A stretch of DNA of 23,651 nt from Bacteroidales bacterium (GTDB taxonomy: Bacteria > Bacteroidota > Bacteroidia > Bacteroidales > FEN-979). A program made the translations under genes and the position numbers. The stretch spans positions 1 to 23,651 of the forward strand of contig JALNWE010000048.1 in assembly GCA_023231065.1 (NCBI GenBank). The letters are read 5' to 3'. The notes beneath the pieces are model-generated. The model saw only the letters and a program-made list of their open reading frames with translations, was not told the origin of the DNA and made no database searches. The first letter of the stretch is position 1. Each line of letters opens with the position of its first letter. Positions 8,101 to 17,244 of the stretch are shown here, in pieces.

Positions 8101-10440
8101 TCAAATTTTATACATTTTCTTTATTATGGTTTCCCCTTTAACGGAAATCCGGATCAGATAAACACCTTCAGACAAGTCGGCAATATGTACAACCATGATT
8201 GCTTCCTCTTCTCCGGTAACCGCACTTTCACGCCGTATTAACTGCCCTGTTGTATTGTATATTTCAACTTCAATGTTCCCCCCGTCATTTCCGGATACCT
8301 GGATGATAAATGATCCTTGTGTCGGATTTGGGAATAAGTCAAGATGAACAAGCGCCTCGTCTGGTCCATCGTTTCCGGAGCAGGAATCAAAAAGAACGCG
8401 GGTCATGTCACTTACCGGTAAACAGGATGAATAAGGATATGCTGTAAGGCTTAGGTCCACGTATCCGATTGTTTTATCTTTATGTCCCGGTATATAATTG
8501 GTGATGGCTTTGTATCTGTTGCCGAACAAACCATCTCCCATCGTGATCCATTTCACATAAAGATCATTTGACGCTTCTCCATACAGGGGTATCTGTTTGA
8601 TATCGCGGCACCAGATAGTATCTCCCCCGGCATATACGGTCGGAGGCTTGTATATCTCAATCACCAATGTATCAACCTTTATCATTTCACCATCCGAAAC
8701 TTTCACAATAAATTTGGTCGTTGAATCAAGGGCTACTATGGGATTTTTTATTGTGGAGGTGAATCCCGGAGGAACGGCGATCCATGAATAAGTGTAATTC
8801 CCGGATCCTCCTTTAGCATCGACATCCAGTTGAACGGCGCTTCCTTGACACACTATCGGTGTCCCGGTAAATGCATGAATGGATAATATATTTGCGAAAG
8901 AGAAGGAGGCAATCCGGGTTTTCCAATTCATTACCGATGTACTGTCAAAATATTCCTGGGTGTACCAGAAAGCGCCAGGTTTAACCGGATCGGCTACCAT
9001 TGAGCTGTAATCACCCCATCGCCCCAATCCCGACCATTCTCCTGTCTGTGCTCCCTGCCCCTCTATAATTGACCTCTCCGCAATGGTCATTTGGTTCCTG
9101 GGATCATTGTTCATTCTACCAGTATACCTGATCGACGGGAATAAACTATCTCCCGAAACAGAATAACCCAATGCAATATTACCGGATAAATCCATTGCGA
9201 TGCTTCCCATCCATCGGTAATTGCTATCGGGAGCAAAAGTCGACTGCTGATAAAGGGACCAATTACCCGTTGTCCTCCTGAGTTCGTACCACCGGATTCC
9301 GGTACTGTGTTCCGTATTAACCGTATGATTGACCACCATGGCCTGATATTCGCCGAAATTTCGGAATTGTAAGCGGTACATCAGCCGGTCGTCAATGGGT
9401 GTCAGCTTCCGAAAAGTCCCCAATTGCGGAATTCCTTCGGTATAGTTGATAAACGGTGATACCGGCACCTGGAAATTGTCGCCAAATGTTGAATTGGCCG
9501 GATTGTCCCAATCAGCATGAAACTCCATGATCCCCAAATAATAGTATTGTATATAGGTAAAATAATTGGGGGTTCCTGCAAGAGGGAACGAGCCATCGCA
9601 GTCGGATGGTATTGGTGAAAAAATTTGAGTACCTGAAGGAAGCTGGAACAGGATTATCCGGGCCTGGGGGTCGCCGTTTAGCATAGCCGTCCGGTCAAAA
9701 ACAGCCGCACCGGTTCCTTTATAAGATAAAACACTGGCCCGTAACCGGTTATACGACATATAAAAACCGTCAGGCCAAATCCCGAATTTTGGATAATCGG
9801 GTAATTCATCGAATTCAAATTCCCACCTGTAATATGAACCCATGGGATCCGGGGTTTGGGATACCGCGATCATCTGATAGAAAGGCCCATCGGGAAAATT
9901 CGGAAGGGAAAACTGGCTTATAAACCATCGGTTCGCCTGGTCATCATATAAAACCACACCATCTCCATTATTTGAATTATTTGGTAATCCATTCCAAATG
10001 GTATTTGAATTGAAGGGCCCGAAAAGTTTGGCGCCACTTTTATCAAAAATGGCATAGGATGTATTGACCATCTGAAAATAATGATCAGGGCCCACATCGC
10101 CGTAAGTGTCAGGAGGCACCACTCTATTTAAATTACCGATTCCAGAAAAATTCTGAAAAATGGTATCGCCCTGGTCCGGACCAAAACCAATCTGGGAAAC
10201 GGAATCGGGCCAGATACGCGGCCCTTGATTTTTCAGGCGGGTATCCTTAAAATAATTTTTTACGGCTCCATTTTTCCAGGATTTGTCAACGGCCTCAGAC
10301 GGAACAGTTTTCATACCGATCAATGGCATGGAAATGTCGAAATACCTGGCTTTTGAAACAATCGCACATGAACCATGTTGAGAAAAAACCTGATTCATCG
10401 AAAAAAAAAGAAGAATAAAAACAATCCACCAAAATCTCAT
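8101..10440 (-). CDS. Large T9SS-secreted protein with Ig/PKD-like modules
   Basis: The 779-residue protein begins with a signal peptide (MRFWWIVFILLFFSMNQVFS). The main body (about 85-540) contains VVPPDTYGDVGPDHYFQMVN and repeated W- and G-rich strands resembling a beta-propeller; I do not recognise an enzyme family. Two Ig/PKD-like modules follow (about 545-690; GGSGNYTYSW and the following YAGGDTIW region). The final ~85 residues are a type A T9SS sorting domain (LFPNPTQGSF to KKMYKI). It is probably displayed at the cell surface or released. A -7 box overlaps the immediate upstream region so closely that the mRNA may be nearly leaderless. Confidence 0.8.
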   Translation of the reverse strand: MRFWWIVFILLFFSMNQVFSQHGSCAIVSKARYFDISMPLIGMKTVPSEAVDKSWKNGAVKNYFKDTRLKNQGPRIWPDSVSQIGFGPDQGDTIFQNFSGIGNLNRVVPPDTYGDVGPDHYFQMVNTSYAIFDKSGAKLFGPFNSNTIWNGLPNNSNNGDGVVLYDDQANRWFISQFSLPNFPDGPFYQMIAVSQTPDPMGSYYRWEFEFDELPDYPKFGIWPDGFYMSYNRLRASVLSYKGTGAAVFDRTAMLNGDPQARIILFQLPSGTQIFSPIPSDCDGSFPLAGTPNYFTYIQYYYLGIMEFHADWDNPANSTFGDNFQVPVSPFINYTEGIPQLGTFRKLTPIDDRLMYRLQFRNFGEYQAMVVNHTVNTEHSTGIRWYELRRTTGNWSLYQQSTFAPDSNYRWMGSIAMDLSGNIALGYSVSGDSLFPSIRYTGRMNNDPRNQMTIAERSIIEGQGAQTGEWSGLGRWGDYSSMVADPVKPGAFWYTQEYFDSTSVMNWKTRIASFSFANILSIHAFTGTPIVCQGSAVQLDVDAKGGSGNYTYSWIAVPPGFTSTIKNPIVALDSTTKFIVKVSDGEMIKVDTLVIEIYKPPTVYAGGDTIWCRDIKQIPLYGEASNDLYVKWITMGDGLFGNRYKAITNYIPGHKDKTIGYVDLSLTAYPYSSCLPVSDMTRVLFDSCSGNDGPDEALVHLDLFPNPTQGSFIIQVSGNDGGNIEVEIYNTTGQLIRRESAVTGEEEAIMVVHIADLSEGVYLIRISVKGETIIKKMYKI

Positions 10441-10453
10441 GTAACAAAGTTAC
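10441..10453 (-). promoter_or_regulatory. -7 box inside an inverted repeat, abutting the start codon at 10440
   Basis: GTAAC-AAA-GTTAC is a perfect 5-bp inverted repeat directly next to the ATG. Its minus strand contains TAACTTTG (complement of 10445-10452), a TAnnTTTG match. The predicted transcription start falls within about 1 nt of the ATG. No TTG is found at -33, so the promoter is tentative. The rest of 10454-10565 holds only a weak hairpin (TATTCC/GGAATA around 10490-10505), too poor to call a terminator. Confidence 0.45.
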
Positions 10454-10565
10454 CAATTACATGAAATTATTTGTTATATCCGGGTAAATTATTCCCTCCG
10501 GAATATATTCCACGCCGTGTGGACGTATGTGGAAATCGTCAGGAATCTTTAATTTCCAGGAAGGA

Positions 10566-11789
10566 TCAGGACAATTCTTCCAAAGAAATTTTTATGATTC
10601 CGACGGCTTCATGAATTTGTTCTTCCGTTATGATCAAAGGAGGGGCAAAGCGGATGATATGGTCGTGCGTTTGCTTTGCCAATAATCCATGATCCCTCAT
10701 CTTGAGACACACGTCCCAGGCGGTTTTTCCTTTGAAAGGCTTGATGACTGTAGCATTCAACAGTCCTTTGCCACGGACCAGTTCGATATGGGGAGAATTG
10801 ATTTTACGGATTTCATCCCTGAAGATAATCCCCATTTTTTCGGCATTTTCAGCTAATTTTTCATCCCGTATCACCCCTAAAGCGGCTATTGCAACTTTTG
10901 CCGCGATCGGATTACCGCCAAAGGTGGAACCATGTTCTCCTGGTTTAATGGTCATCATGATCTCATCGTTGGCCAATACGGCAGATATTGGATAAACCCC
11001 ACCCGATAACGCTTTTCCAAGAATAAGGATGTCGGGTTTAACTTCTTCCCAGTCACAAGCCAGCAAACGACCGGTACGGGCGATGCCTGTCTGGACTTCA
11101 TCTGCGATAAAAAGGACGTTCTTAGCCTTGCATAAGTCAAAGGCTTTTCTCAGATAACCTTCGTCAGGGACAAAAACGCCAGCTTCACCTTGGATTGGTT
11201 CTACCAGGAAGCCAGCTACATTTGGATCTTCCAAAGCCTTTTTCAATGCCGGGAGATCGTTGTAGGGAATGGAAATAAATCCCGGAGTAAAGGGGCCGAA
11301 ATCGTTCCTGGCATCCGGATCGGTTGACATAGAGATCACCGTGATGGTCCGTCCATGGAAATTGTTCTGGCAACAGATGATTTTGGCCTGGTTTTCAGGA
11401 ATTCCCTTTACTTTATATCCCCATTTTCGGGCCAGTTTGAGGGCAGTTTCATCGCCTTCTGCGCCGGAATTCATGGGCAGAAGACGTTGATATCCGAAAT
11501 ATTCCGTAATGAATTTTTCATAGGAACCCAAAACATTGTTATAAAACGCCCTTGACGTTAATTCCAGTGTTTGTGCCTGTTCAATCAGCGCTCCGACGAT
11601 TTTGGGATGACAATGTCCCTGGTTCACGGCAGAATAGGCAGAAAGGAAATCATAATAGCGTTTTCCTTCGATGTCCCACATGAAAACTCCTTTTCCTTTG
11701 GCAAGCACCACGGGAAGCGGATGATAGTTATGGGCCCCGAATTGATTTTCGAGGTCCATGGCTAGTTGTGAGGTATTTACTTCGATCAT
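10566..11789 (-). CDS. rocD: Ornithine--oxo-acid aminotransferase
   Basis: The 407-residue PLP enzyme moves the delta-amino group of ornithine to 2-oxoglutarate, giving glutamate semialdehyde (arginine/ornithine to proline and glutamate metabolism). Class III aminotransferase features are clear: SAYSAVNQGHCHP (50-62) typical of ornithine aminotransferases, NSGAEGDETALKLARKW (107-123), EPIQGEAGV (197-205), Asp230 in IADEVQTG for the PLP pyridine nitrogen, and Lys259 in ILGKALSGG as Schiff-base lysine. The ATG at 11789 is preferred over 11825, which would overlap the neighbouring gene and add residues outside the family's usual N-terminus. The 22-bp gap and lack of a -7 box suggest co-transcription with the upstream T9SS gene, an unusual partner for a cytoplasmic enzyme. 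Confidence 0.92.
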   Translation of the reverse strand: MIEVNTSQLAMDLENQFGAHNYHPLPVVLAKGKGVFMWDIEGKRYYDFLSAYSAVNQGHCHPKIVGALIEQAQTLELTSRAFYNNVLGSYEKFITEYFGYQRLLPMNSGAEGDETALKLARKWGYKVKGIPENQAKIICCQNNFHGRTITVISMSTDPDARNDFGPFTPGFISIPYNDLPALKKALEDPNVAGFLVEPIQGEAGVFVPDEGYLRKAFDLCKAKNVLFIADEVQTGIARTGRLLACDWEEVKPDILILGKALSGGVYPISAVLANDEIMMTIKPGEHGSTFGGNPIAAKVAIAALGVIRDEKLAENAEKMGIIFRDEIRKINSPHIELVRGKGLLNATVIKPFKGKTAWDVCLKMRDHGLLAKQTHDHIIRFAPPLIITEEQIHEAVGIIKISLEELS

Positions 11790-11811
11790 GATTGTTTTAA
11801 TATTTAAAAAT

Positions 11812-12795
11812 TTACTTTCTGACAATAAAGGATCCAGTATTCAGTAACCTTGAACCTTCTTTGATCTTGATAAAGTAAGCGCCATTGCTCAGTGAATAAA
11901 CCGGCAGCACAGTTAGTTTTCCGGTCAGATCCATGGTAGAAATCATTTTCCCGGTTACATCGAAAATTTCGAGGATCCCGTTTTCAACCGTTTTACCAAG
12001 TGTCACAGTCAATGTTTCATTGGCAGGATTTGGGAACATGGTAATGCTGGTTTCAGGCATCAGTGATTGTTCAATCCCGGCCGGATATTCAAGGGAAAGG
12101 TCATCTACATACATGGTACTTCCGGGTTGGCCGATACTGTACATGAATGATATAACGTTGAATCCGGCGCTTGAAACGGTCAATATCGTTATGGAATCAG
12201 GAGAAAGGTTGCTGGAGGGATAGCTGTAATCTACAGGGACCTCAAACCGGGTATAGGTTGATACAGTATCTTTTGTGACGAGTTTCCCATATCCAACAGT
12301 ATCCCTTTGAAGGGTGGTAGAATTCCACTTTGATAAAAGGATCACAGCAGCACAGGAGTCCCCGTTTACAGGTTCGAATTTGAAATATCCCTGGAGTTTA
12401 GTAGGTTTCCAACCCGGGCAGGAGCGTCCCAAAATAGCTCTGACATTTTGGAAATCAAGAGTTGCCGTGCCTAACATTCCTGGAATAAATACATCAAATG
12501 GAGTCATTACAAAAGTCTGAGATACCAGTTTGGCAGCATAAGTTCCAGAATATTTATCATCAGTTTTAAAAACGGTAACCGGACCGGGTCCGATGGGAGC
12601 AGGAACAGCATTTAATGAATTCAGGGTCGTTAACCAATTATCGGTCATATCGACTCCTAAATCTTCATAATTAGTAGCCGTACCCGGAATAATGACCGGA
12701 TACCAGTTCTCCATATCTCCATTGGGGAGCATCGATTGGGTAAAAGCAGTGTTGGCAAAAATTGCCAGGAAAACGAGTAGAAACAGTTTTTTCAT
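11812..12795 (-). CDS. T9SS-secreted protein with PCMD-like (putative carbohydrate metabolism) domain
   Basis: The 327-residue protein has a signal peptide (MKKLFLLVFLAIFANTAFTQ) followed by LPNGDMENW, the opening signature of Bacteroidota beta-sandwich domains such as PCMD and related carbohydrate-binding-like modules (about 21-235). TMYVDDLSLEY near 225-235 resembles the closing strand of such sandwiches. Residues from about 245 are a type A T9SS sorting domain (MFPNPANETL to SFIVRK). It lies 33 bp downstream of the TonB-dependent receptor without a recognisable promoter, so the two are likely co-expressed and it may bind the receptor's ligand at the surface. Domain assignment is by pattern only; binding specificity is unknown. 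Confidence 0.78.
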   Translation of the reverse strand: MKKLFLLVFLAIFANTAFTQSMLPNGDMENWYPVIIPGTATNYEDLGVDMTDNWLTTLNSLNAVPAPIGPGPVTVFKTDDKYSGTYAAKLVSQTFVMTPFDVFIPGMLGTATLDFQNVRAILGRSCPGWKPTKLQGYFKFEPVNGDSCAAVILLSKWNSTTLQRDTVGYGKLVTKDTVSTYTRFEVPVDYSYPSSNLSPDSITILTVSSAGFNVISFMYSIGQPGSTMYVDDLSLEYPAGIEQSLMPETSITMFPNPANETLTVTLGKTVENGILEIFDVTGKMISTMDLTGKLTVLPVYSLSNGAYFIKIKEGSRLLNTGSFIVRK

Positions 12796-12808
12796 AATTG
12801 TTTTATTT

Positions 12809-12814
12809 TGGTTA
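12809..12814 (-). promoter_or_regulatory. TAACCA leader box, 19 nt before the start codon
   Basis: The minus strand reads TCTAACCAAAATAAAACAAT just before the ATG at 12795. The T of TAACCA is exactly 19 nt upstream of the A of the ATG, as in two other secreted-protein genes here. Function is unknown. Confidence 0.35.
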
Positions 12815-12828
12815 GATTATTGATAATG

Positions 12829-15231
12829 TTAAATTTTATAAATGACTTGTACCTGGGTCATCCGCGGCGGCTCAATGGTCAACGGGCGCAAAGAGAACTC
12901 GGTATTGAATACATTGTTGACGATCACCGAAAATTTGAAATCCTTTAAGGCATAACTCAAGCGGTAATCAAGGATAAAAGTCCCGGTATTATGTTCTTCA
13001 CGGTACTTCTTGATACCGGTTTTTACACCGAACATCTGGCCATCCAGGAAATCATAAAAGAATTTATCAATATTCTTCATGAATCCATAGAACCGACCGC
13101 CAAAGCCCGTAGAAAATTTCTTCCAGGTCAGTTGAACATCCGCTTTCAATACACTCTGTACCCTGTATTTTAAAATGTATCCGCTGGTATCTGAAGAGGT
13201 TGACAGATAAGTATAAGCATTCTTCTTGTCCCTGTAAAATACATAATTTGGATCCTTTGATTGGGGAATACTGTAAGTATATCCTACCATTACCCCCAGA
13301 CCCAGGTTCCGGTAGATGTTTCCCTCACCGTTGAAGGTAAAATCGAGGCCATAAATCCGGGCAGGGCCTGTATTGAAAAATTTAAATCCCATATTTTTTT
13401 CCGGTCTGGTACTCATGCCCCAGTTCCCAAAATTGAATTCAACGTAATTGTCGTAATCTTCATAAAACGCAGCCAGATCGGCCAACCCGGCAAATTTACC
13501 AAATTTGAATAGTTGTTTGATCCCGACCTCATAAGAAATACTCTGTTCTGAAATGAGGGAAGGATTGGGATAAAAGCCAAAATTCCCGGAAGTTGTGGTG
13601 ATATATCGTTCACCGATGCTGGGAACCCGGTATCCCTGCCCCACGGAGACCCTGATAAAAGTTCCCCTGGCAGCCTGAAAATTCAAACCAGTCCTGAAAA
13701 CAGGTTTGTTTTCCGTCAGGTCGGTCATCTGATAATATTCATACCTGCCGCCCAGCAAGAAGGTCAACCGGTCGAAAAACTTTTTTTCCAATTGGGCATA
13801 TACGGCAAAATTTTCGGCGGTATAGGCATTATTTTGCCCCAGGGTCGGAGTCCCATCAGGGGCCAGTTCTCCGGAAAAAACTTTTCCGAAAGCATAGGAA
13901 TATGAATTCATTACACCGGCAACCAACATTATATTGCCTATTTTTTTGAACTTATGGGTGTATTGGTATTCATTATAAACCGTAACACTCAGCGAAGACT
14001 GGTTATATAAGCCGTTTGTATTAAGATAATAAACCCTGTTTTTCAGGGAATGTGAATCTCCATTACGGGCAAAATATTTAACAAAGGGATCGACATAAAA
14101 GGTAAAAGTTTTTGACAAAGAAAGCGACCCGGGGTATGAACGGTAAATATTGGTATCTGCATCGTACCAGAAATAGGTTTCCGCGTTTTCAGAATACATG
14201 AATGTCCCATTCAGCCCATAGGTCAGACCATCTACTTTTTTGGAGCAGATCCTTGAGTTAAAAAACAATTTGACCCTTTTATCGAATTGTCCGTTATTGT
14301 AAAGAGTATCTGCGATCTTGTTTTCAGGGGTTCCTCCAATATAACTCTGGTCGTTATAATAACTTACACCCCCCGAAAGATCAAAATTATCAAACCGCTG
14401 GCTGTGGGTAACGGTGATTCCATAATTAATAGGGTTCATCCCGGTCCAGGGTGTGGCATATTTCGGTGTTGGTTTACTGTACATGCCTGCAAAGACATTG
14501 ATCTTTGTTTCCGGGTCGGCTTTTGGCCATGATGTCCTTACATTGATGGCCCCATTGATCGCAGAGGAACCATAAACCACGGAAGAAGCTCCTTTGACAA
14601 CTTCAATCTGTTCCACATCATCTATCGGTAAGAGATTCCAATCGGGGCGACCAGCGTCACCCCTTAACAAGGGAATCTCATCAACCATAATCATGACACG
14701 GGAACCCAGGCCACTGCTGAAGCCGCTCCCTCCCCTGATCTGTGGTTCATTATCCACGATGGCAACCCCGGCCATCCGGTCAACTGCTTTATCGACTCCC
14801 GATAAATTTCCAATTTCAATGGATTTGGGTTTTAAAACATCTATAGAAGAGATCGATTCCTGGATTTTCTGGGCATATTTTGAAGCAGAAACAATGACTG
14901 TATTTAATTCTTTAGATGTGCTGACCAGGGATATATCCAATGTTATTACTCTTTTACCATCCAGATGTACATGTTGTTCATCTTTCTCATATCCAACCGA
15001 TGAAATAATCAGGACGTAATCTCCCTGGGGCAATTCGAGGCGATAAGCCCCGTTGCTGTCAGAAAAGGTTCCAATTGCCTGATCTTTAACCCCGATATTG
15101 ACATAGGCTAAGGGATCAGTGGTTTTCTCATCGATAATCTTGCCTTTGATCACCGCATTCTGAGACCAGGCAAATAAAGGAACAACAATTAAAACAAAAA
15201 GGAAAGTAACCGGGTTAAGCGCGCATTTCAT
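12829..15231 (-). CDS. TonB-dependent outer-membrane receptor with carboxypeptidase-regulatory N-terminus
   Basis: The 800-residue receptor has a signal peptide (about 1-23, ending FAWSQ) and a carboxypeptidase-regulatory-like domain (about 27-100; AYVNIGVKDQAIGTFSDSNG). The plug domain (about 120-235) carries PQIRGGSGFSSGLGSRVMIM and the classic EVVKGASSVVYGSSAINGAI block, followed by a beta-barrel ending VIYKI. It is the first gene of a probable operon with a PCMD-like secreted protein and rocD. No SusD-like partner is present and the ligand cannot be deduced. It differs in sequence from the receptor at 5654-8089 despite the same architecture, so the two are distant paralogues. Confidence 0.92.
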   Translation of the reverse strand: MKCALNPVTFLFVLIVVPLFAWSQNAVIKGKIIDEKTTDPLAYVNIGVKDQAIGTFSDSNGAYRLELPQGDYVLIISSVGYEKDEQHVHLDGKRVITLDISLVSTSKELNTVIVSASKYAQKIQESISSIDVLKPKSIEIGNLSGVDKAVDRMAGVAIVDNEPQIRGGSGFSSGLGSRVMIMVDEIPLLRGDAGRPDWNLLPIDDVEQIEVVKGASSVVYGSSAINGAINVRTSWPKADPETKINVFAGMYSKPTPKYATPWTGMNPINYGITVTHSQRFDNFDLSGGVSYYNDQSYIGGTPENKIADTLYNNGQFDKRVKLFFNSRICSKKVDGLTYGLNGTFMYSENAETYFWYDADTNIYRSYPGSLSLSKTFTFYVDPFVKYFARNGDSHSLKNRVYYLNTNGLYNQSSLSVTVYNEYQYTHKFKKIGNIMLVAGVMNSYSYAFGKVFSGELAPDGTPTLGQNNAYTAENFAVYAQLEKKFFDRLTFLLGGRYEYYQMTDLTENKPVFRTGLNFQAARGTFIRVSVGQGYRVPSIGERYITTTSGNFGFYPNPSLISEQSISYEVGIKQLFKFGKFAGLADLAAFYEDYDNYVEFNFGNWGMSTRPEKNMGFKFFNTGPARIYGLDFTFNGEGNIYRNLGLGVMVGYTYSIPQSKDPNYVFYRDKKNAYTYLSTSSDTSGYILKYRVQSVLKADVQLTWKKFSTGFGGRFYGFMKNIDKFFYDFLDGQMFGVKTGIKKYREEHNTGTFILDYRLSYALKDFKFSVIVNNVFNTEFSLRPLTIEPPRMTQVQVIYKI

Positions 15232-15244
15232 GCATTACTTTTTA

Positions 15245-15281
15245 ACTTACAAAAGTAAGTAAATTCCGAAAATATTAGCAA
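15245..15281 (-). promoter_or_regulatory. Promoter of the TonB receptor operon, with nested inverted repeat
   Basis: The minus strand shows TTG (15279-15281), a 21-nt spacer, then TACTTTTG (15250-15257), a good Bacteroidota -33/-7 arrangement about 15-20 nt before the ATG at 15231. The -7 box sits inside a perfect 6-bp inverted repeat, ACTTAC-AAAA-GTAAGT (15245-15260), which could be an operator. Confidence 0.7.
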
Positions 15282-15325
15282 ATAAATCACCTGGTCTGGG
15301 TTATATTCATATCCCTTTAATAAGA

Positions 15326-15344
15326 AAACCGGTATTAATGGTTT
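15326..15344 (-). terminator. Weak hairpin at the end of ubiD
   Basis: AAACC and GGTTT form a 5-bp stem with a 9-nt loop overlapping the ubiD stop codon; the minus strand then reads TTCTTATTAAAGGG. The stem is short and the T-run broken, so this is at best a weak terminator. Confidence 0.25.
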
Positions 15345-17236
15345 CATGAAAATGCACCTTCCTTGTTAACCAGGGACTTGAAAGAAAGGGATGGAGAGGG
15401 AATAAAAGGGCCCAGGTCCAGAGAATCCCATCGGCTATCAATCCTTTCAATAATTGCATCATCCATGACAATGACATTGGGCCATTCCCTTTCAAAATTA
15501 TCCAACTCACTGGTTTTCCGCGTACCATCAAGACATAATACCGGAAAATGGATTCCGGGTCCGCTATCCGGAAAAAAACAATCACGCATCGGGTCAATGT
15601 TGTTGGCAACCAGCCAGGCAACCATCGAAAGTCTGGAGATATCCACCTCTTCATCGGTAAACACCATAAATTTAATCCCGTGTATCCATTCGTTCTGGAG
15701 AATGTCAAAAGCGATTTCCCGGACATGATGCTTTTTAACTTTTTTTATGGAAATGATGATCAGGGAAATTCCATTTGTTATCAGATCGGTGTTAAGCGCA
15801 TTTATTTCAGGCCATTTTTGACAGATTAAATCTTTTTTCACGTCCGGTTCCAGGACATCAGCCCGCCCCTCTTTCTCGCCCTCAAACCTGCCAGTAGCAT
15901 CGATTCCCATCTTGCTGCCGTATGCATAAGCTGAACTTGAATGATCAAGAATGTCAGAAGGACCGCGAAGAAAATGAATATCCAGTATTGGATCAACCCG
16001 GTCGGAAATGATCCTGGCTAATTGCATATAGTCCTGAAGATCTACTCCTTTGTCAAATACCGCCATGACCTTGTTAAACATCATCTGCCCGGCCCCCCAT
16101 AAAGAGCTCATAACCTTTGATCCCTGACCGGGATATTTTTTATCGATACTAAGAAAAGTAATATTGTGAAAAACACCTTCCACCGGCATATGCATATTTT
16201 CAATTTCCGGAGCAACCGTCAACTTGATGGGCAGCCGGAAAATGGTTTCTGTTGCCTTTCCAATCCAGCCATCCTCCTGTGGGGGAATACCGACAATGGT
16301 AGCCGGATAAACAGCATCCCTGCGATGGGTTATACAGGTCACATGAAAACGTGGAAAATGACCCGGTAAAGAATAAAATCCAGTATGATCGCCAAAAGGC
16401 CCTTCAAAAATCAGATCCTCCGAGGGATCAATATAGCCTTCTATCACGAAATCAACGTCAGAAGGAACTTCCAGATCATTGGTCAGACACCGGACCATGC
16501 GTACCTGTTTACGGCGAAGAAAACCAGCCAGAAGATATTCATCAAGGTTTTCCGGTAAGGGAGCGGTAGCAACATAAGTATAAACAGGATCACCACCCAA
16601 TGTCACGGTTACCGGCATTCCCTTTCCGATTTTTTTGTATTTATCATAATGACGCGCTGATCCTTTATGGAGATGCCAATGCATCCCGGTGAGAGCCGGA
16701 TCAAATACCTGCATGCGGTACATGCCCAGATTGCGGTGGCCGGTTTCCGGATCCCGCGTGTGAACACAGGGTAAAGTAATAAAAGGCCCACCATCGGCCG
16801 GCCAGCATGTAAGTACAGGTAACTTTGATAAATCCGCCTTGCCCATCACCATGTCCTGGCAAGCTCCTCTTCCTCTGACCGTCTTGGGCATCCAGGAAGA
16901 AAATTCCTTCAAGATTGGAAGAATTTTCAGCTTTTCAAGAAAAGTATCCCTTGACCCCGTCACCTCTGCAAAAGCACGTCCGATCCGTAACGGGATATCT
17001 CCGAGACAATCTGTCCCTAATGCCATTGACATCCTTCGATCAGAAGCAAAAGCATTGATTAATAGCGGGAATGAAGTACCGGTATTTTCGAAAAGGAGCG
17101 CCTTGCCCCCGTTCTTAACCATCCGGTCAGCAATTTCTGTGATCTCCAGATGGGGTGAAACAAAATCCTTTATTCGAATCAATTCGCCTGACGATTCGAG
17201 CCTGTTAATAAAGTCTGTTAAAGATTTATAAGCCAT
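15344..17236 (-). CDS. UbiD-family prenylated-FMN-dependent decarboxylase (probably menaquinone synthesis)
   Basis: The 630-residue protein belongs to the UbiD family, which decarboxylates aromatic or unsaturated acids using prenylated FMN. Motifs include RNLGMYRMQ (168-176) with the Asn of the cofactor/metal site, GMHWHLHKGSARHY (184-197), the hallmark EGPFGDHTGFY (278-288) and PPQEDGWIGKATE ending at Glu330. It is longer than E. coli UbiD (about 500 residues) and matches the ~600-residue subgroup linked to menaquinone synthesis; that role is inferred. The ATG at 17236 lies 8 bp after the ccmE stop. An in-frame TTG at 17248 would instead overlap ccmE by 4 bp (TTGA). It is the last gene of the ccm cluster; no ubiX homologue is in the window. 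Confidence 0.88.
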   Translation of the reverse strand: MAYKSLTDFINRLESSGELIRIKDFVSPHLEITEIADRMVKNGGKALLFENTGTSFPLLINAFASDRRMSMALGTDCLGDIPLRIGRAFAEVTGSRDTFLEKLKILPILKEFSSWMPKTVRGRGACQDMVMGKADLSKLPVLTCWPADGGPFITLPCVHTRDPETGHRNLGMYRMQVFDPALTGMHWHLHKGSARHYDKYKKIGKGMPVTVTLGGDPVYTYVATAPLPENLDEYLLAGFLRRKQVRMVRCLTNDLEVPSDVDFVIEGYIDPSEDLIFEGPFGDHTGFYSLPGHFPRFHVTCITHRRDAVYPATIVGIPPQEDGWIGKATETIFRLPIKLTVAPEIENMHMPVEGVFHNITFLSIDKKYPGQGSKVMSSLWGAGQMMFNKVMAVFDKGVDLQDYMQLARIISDRVDPILDIHFLRGPSDILDHSSSAYAYGSKMGIDATGRFEGEKEGRADVLEPDVKKDLICQKWPEINALNTDLITNGISLIIISIKKVKKHHVREIAFDILQNEWIHGIKFMVFTDEEVDISRLSMVAWLVANNIDPMRDCFFPDSGPGIHFPVLCLDGTRKTSELDNFEREWPNVIVMDDAIIERIDSRWDSLDLGPFIPSPSLSFKSLVNKEGAFS

Positions 17237-17244
17237 AGAAAAAA

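Noticed and set aside
6297..8241. Several open frames of 60-130 codons overlapping the TonB receptor gene and its 3' end
   Set aside because: They are frame shadows of the receptor or of the gene at 8101-10440, without signal peptides, motifs or promoters.
10490..10505. Hairpin TATTCC/GGAATA as terminator of rocD
   Set aside because: A 6-bp stem with no T-run and more than 60 bp after the stop is too weak.
11790..11825. Longer rocD start at 11825
   Set aside because: It would overlap the neighbouring gene and add 12 residues not typical of ornithine aminotransferases; 11789 fits better.
5654..15231. Polysaccharide utilisation locus (SusCD type)
   Set aside because: Neither TonB receptor is next to a SusD-like lipoprotein, and no glycoside hydrolase or associated regulator is present.
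15307..15829. Open frames of 90-140 codons on both strands within the end of ubiD
   Set aside because: They overlap a clearly conserved UbiD coding frame and show no family resemblance or plausible initiation.
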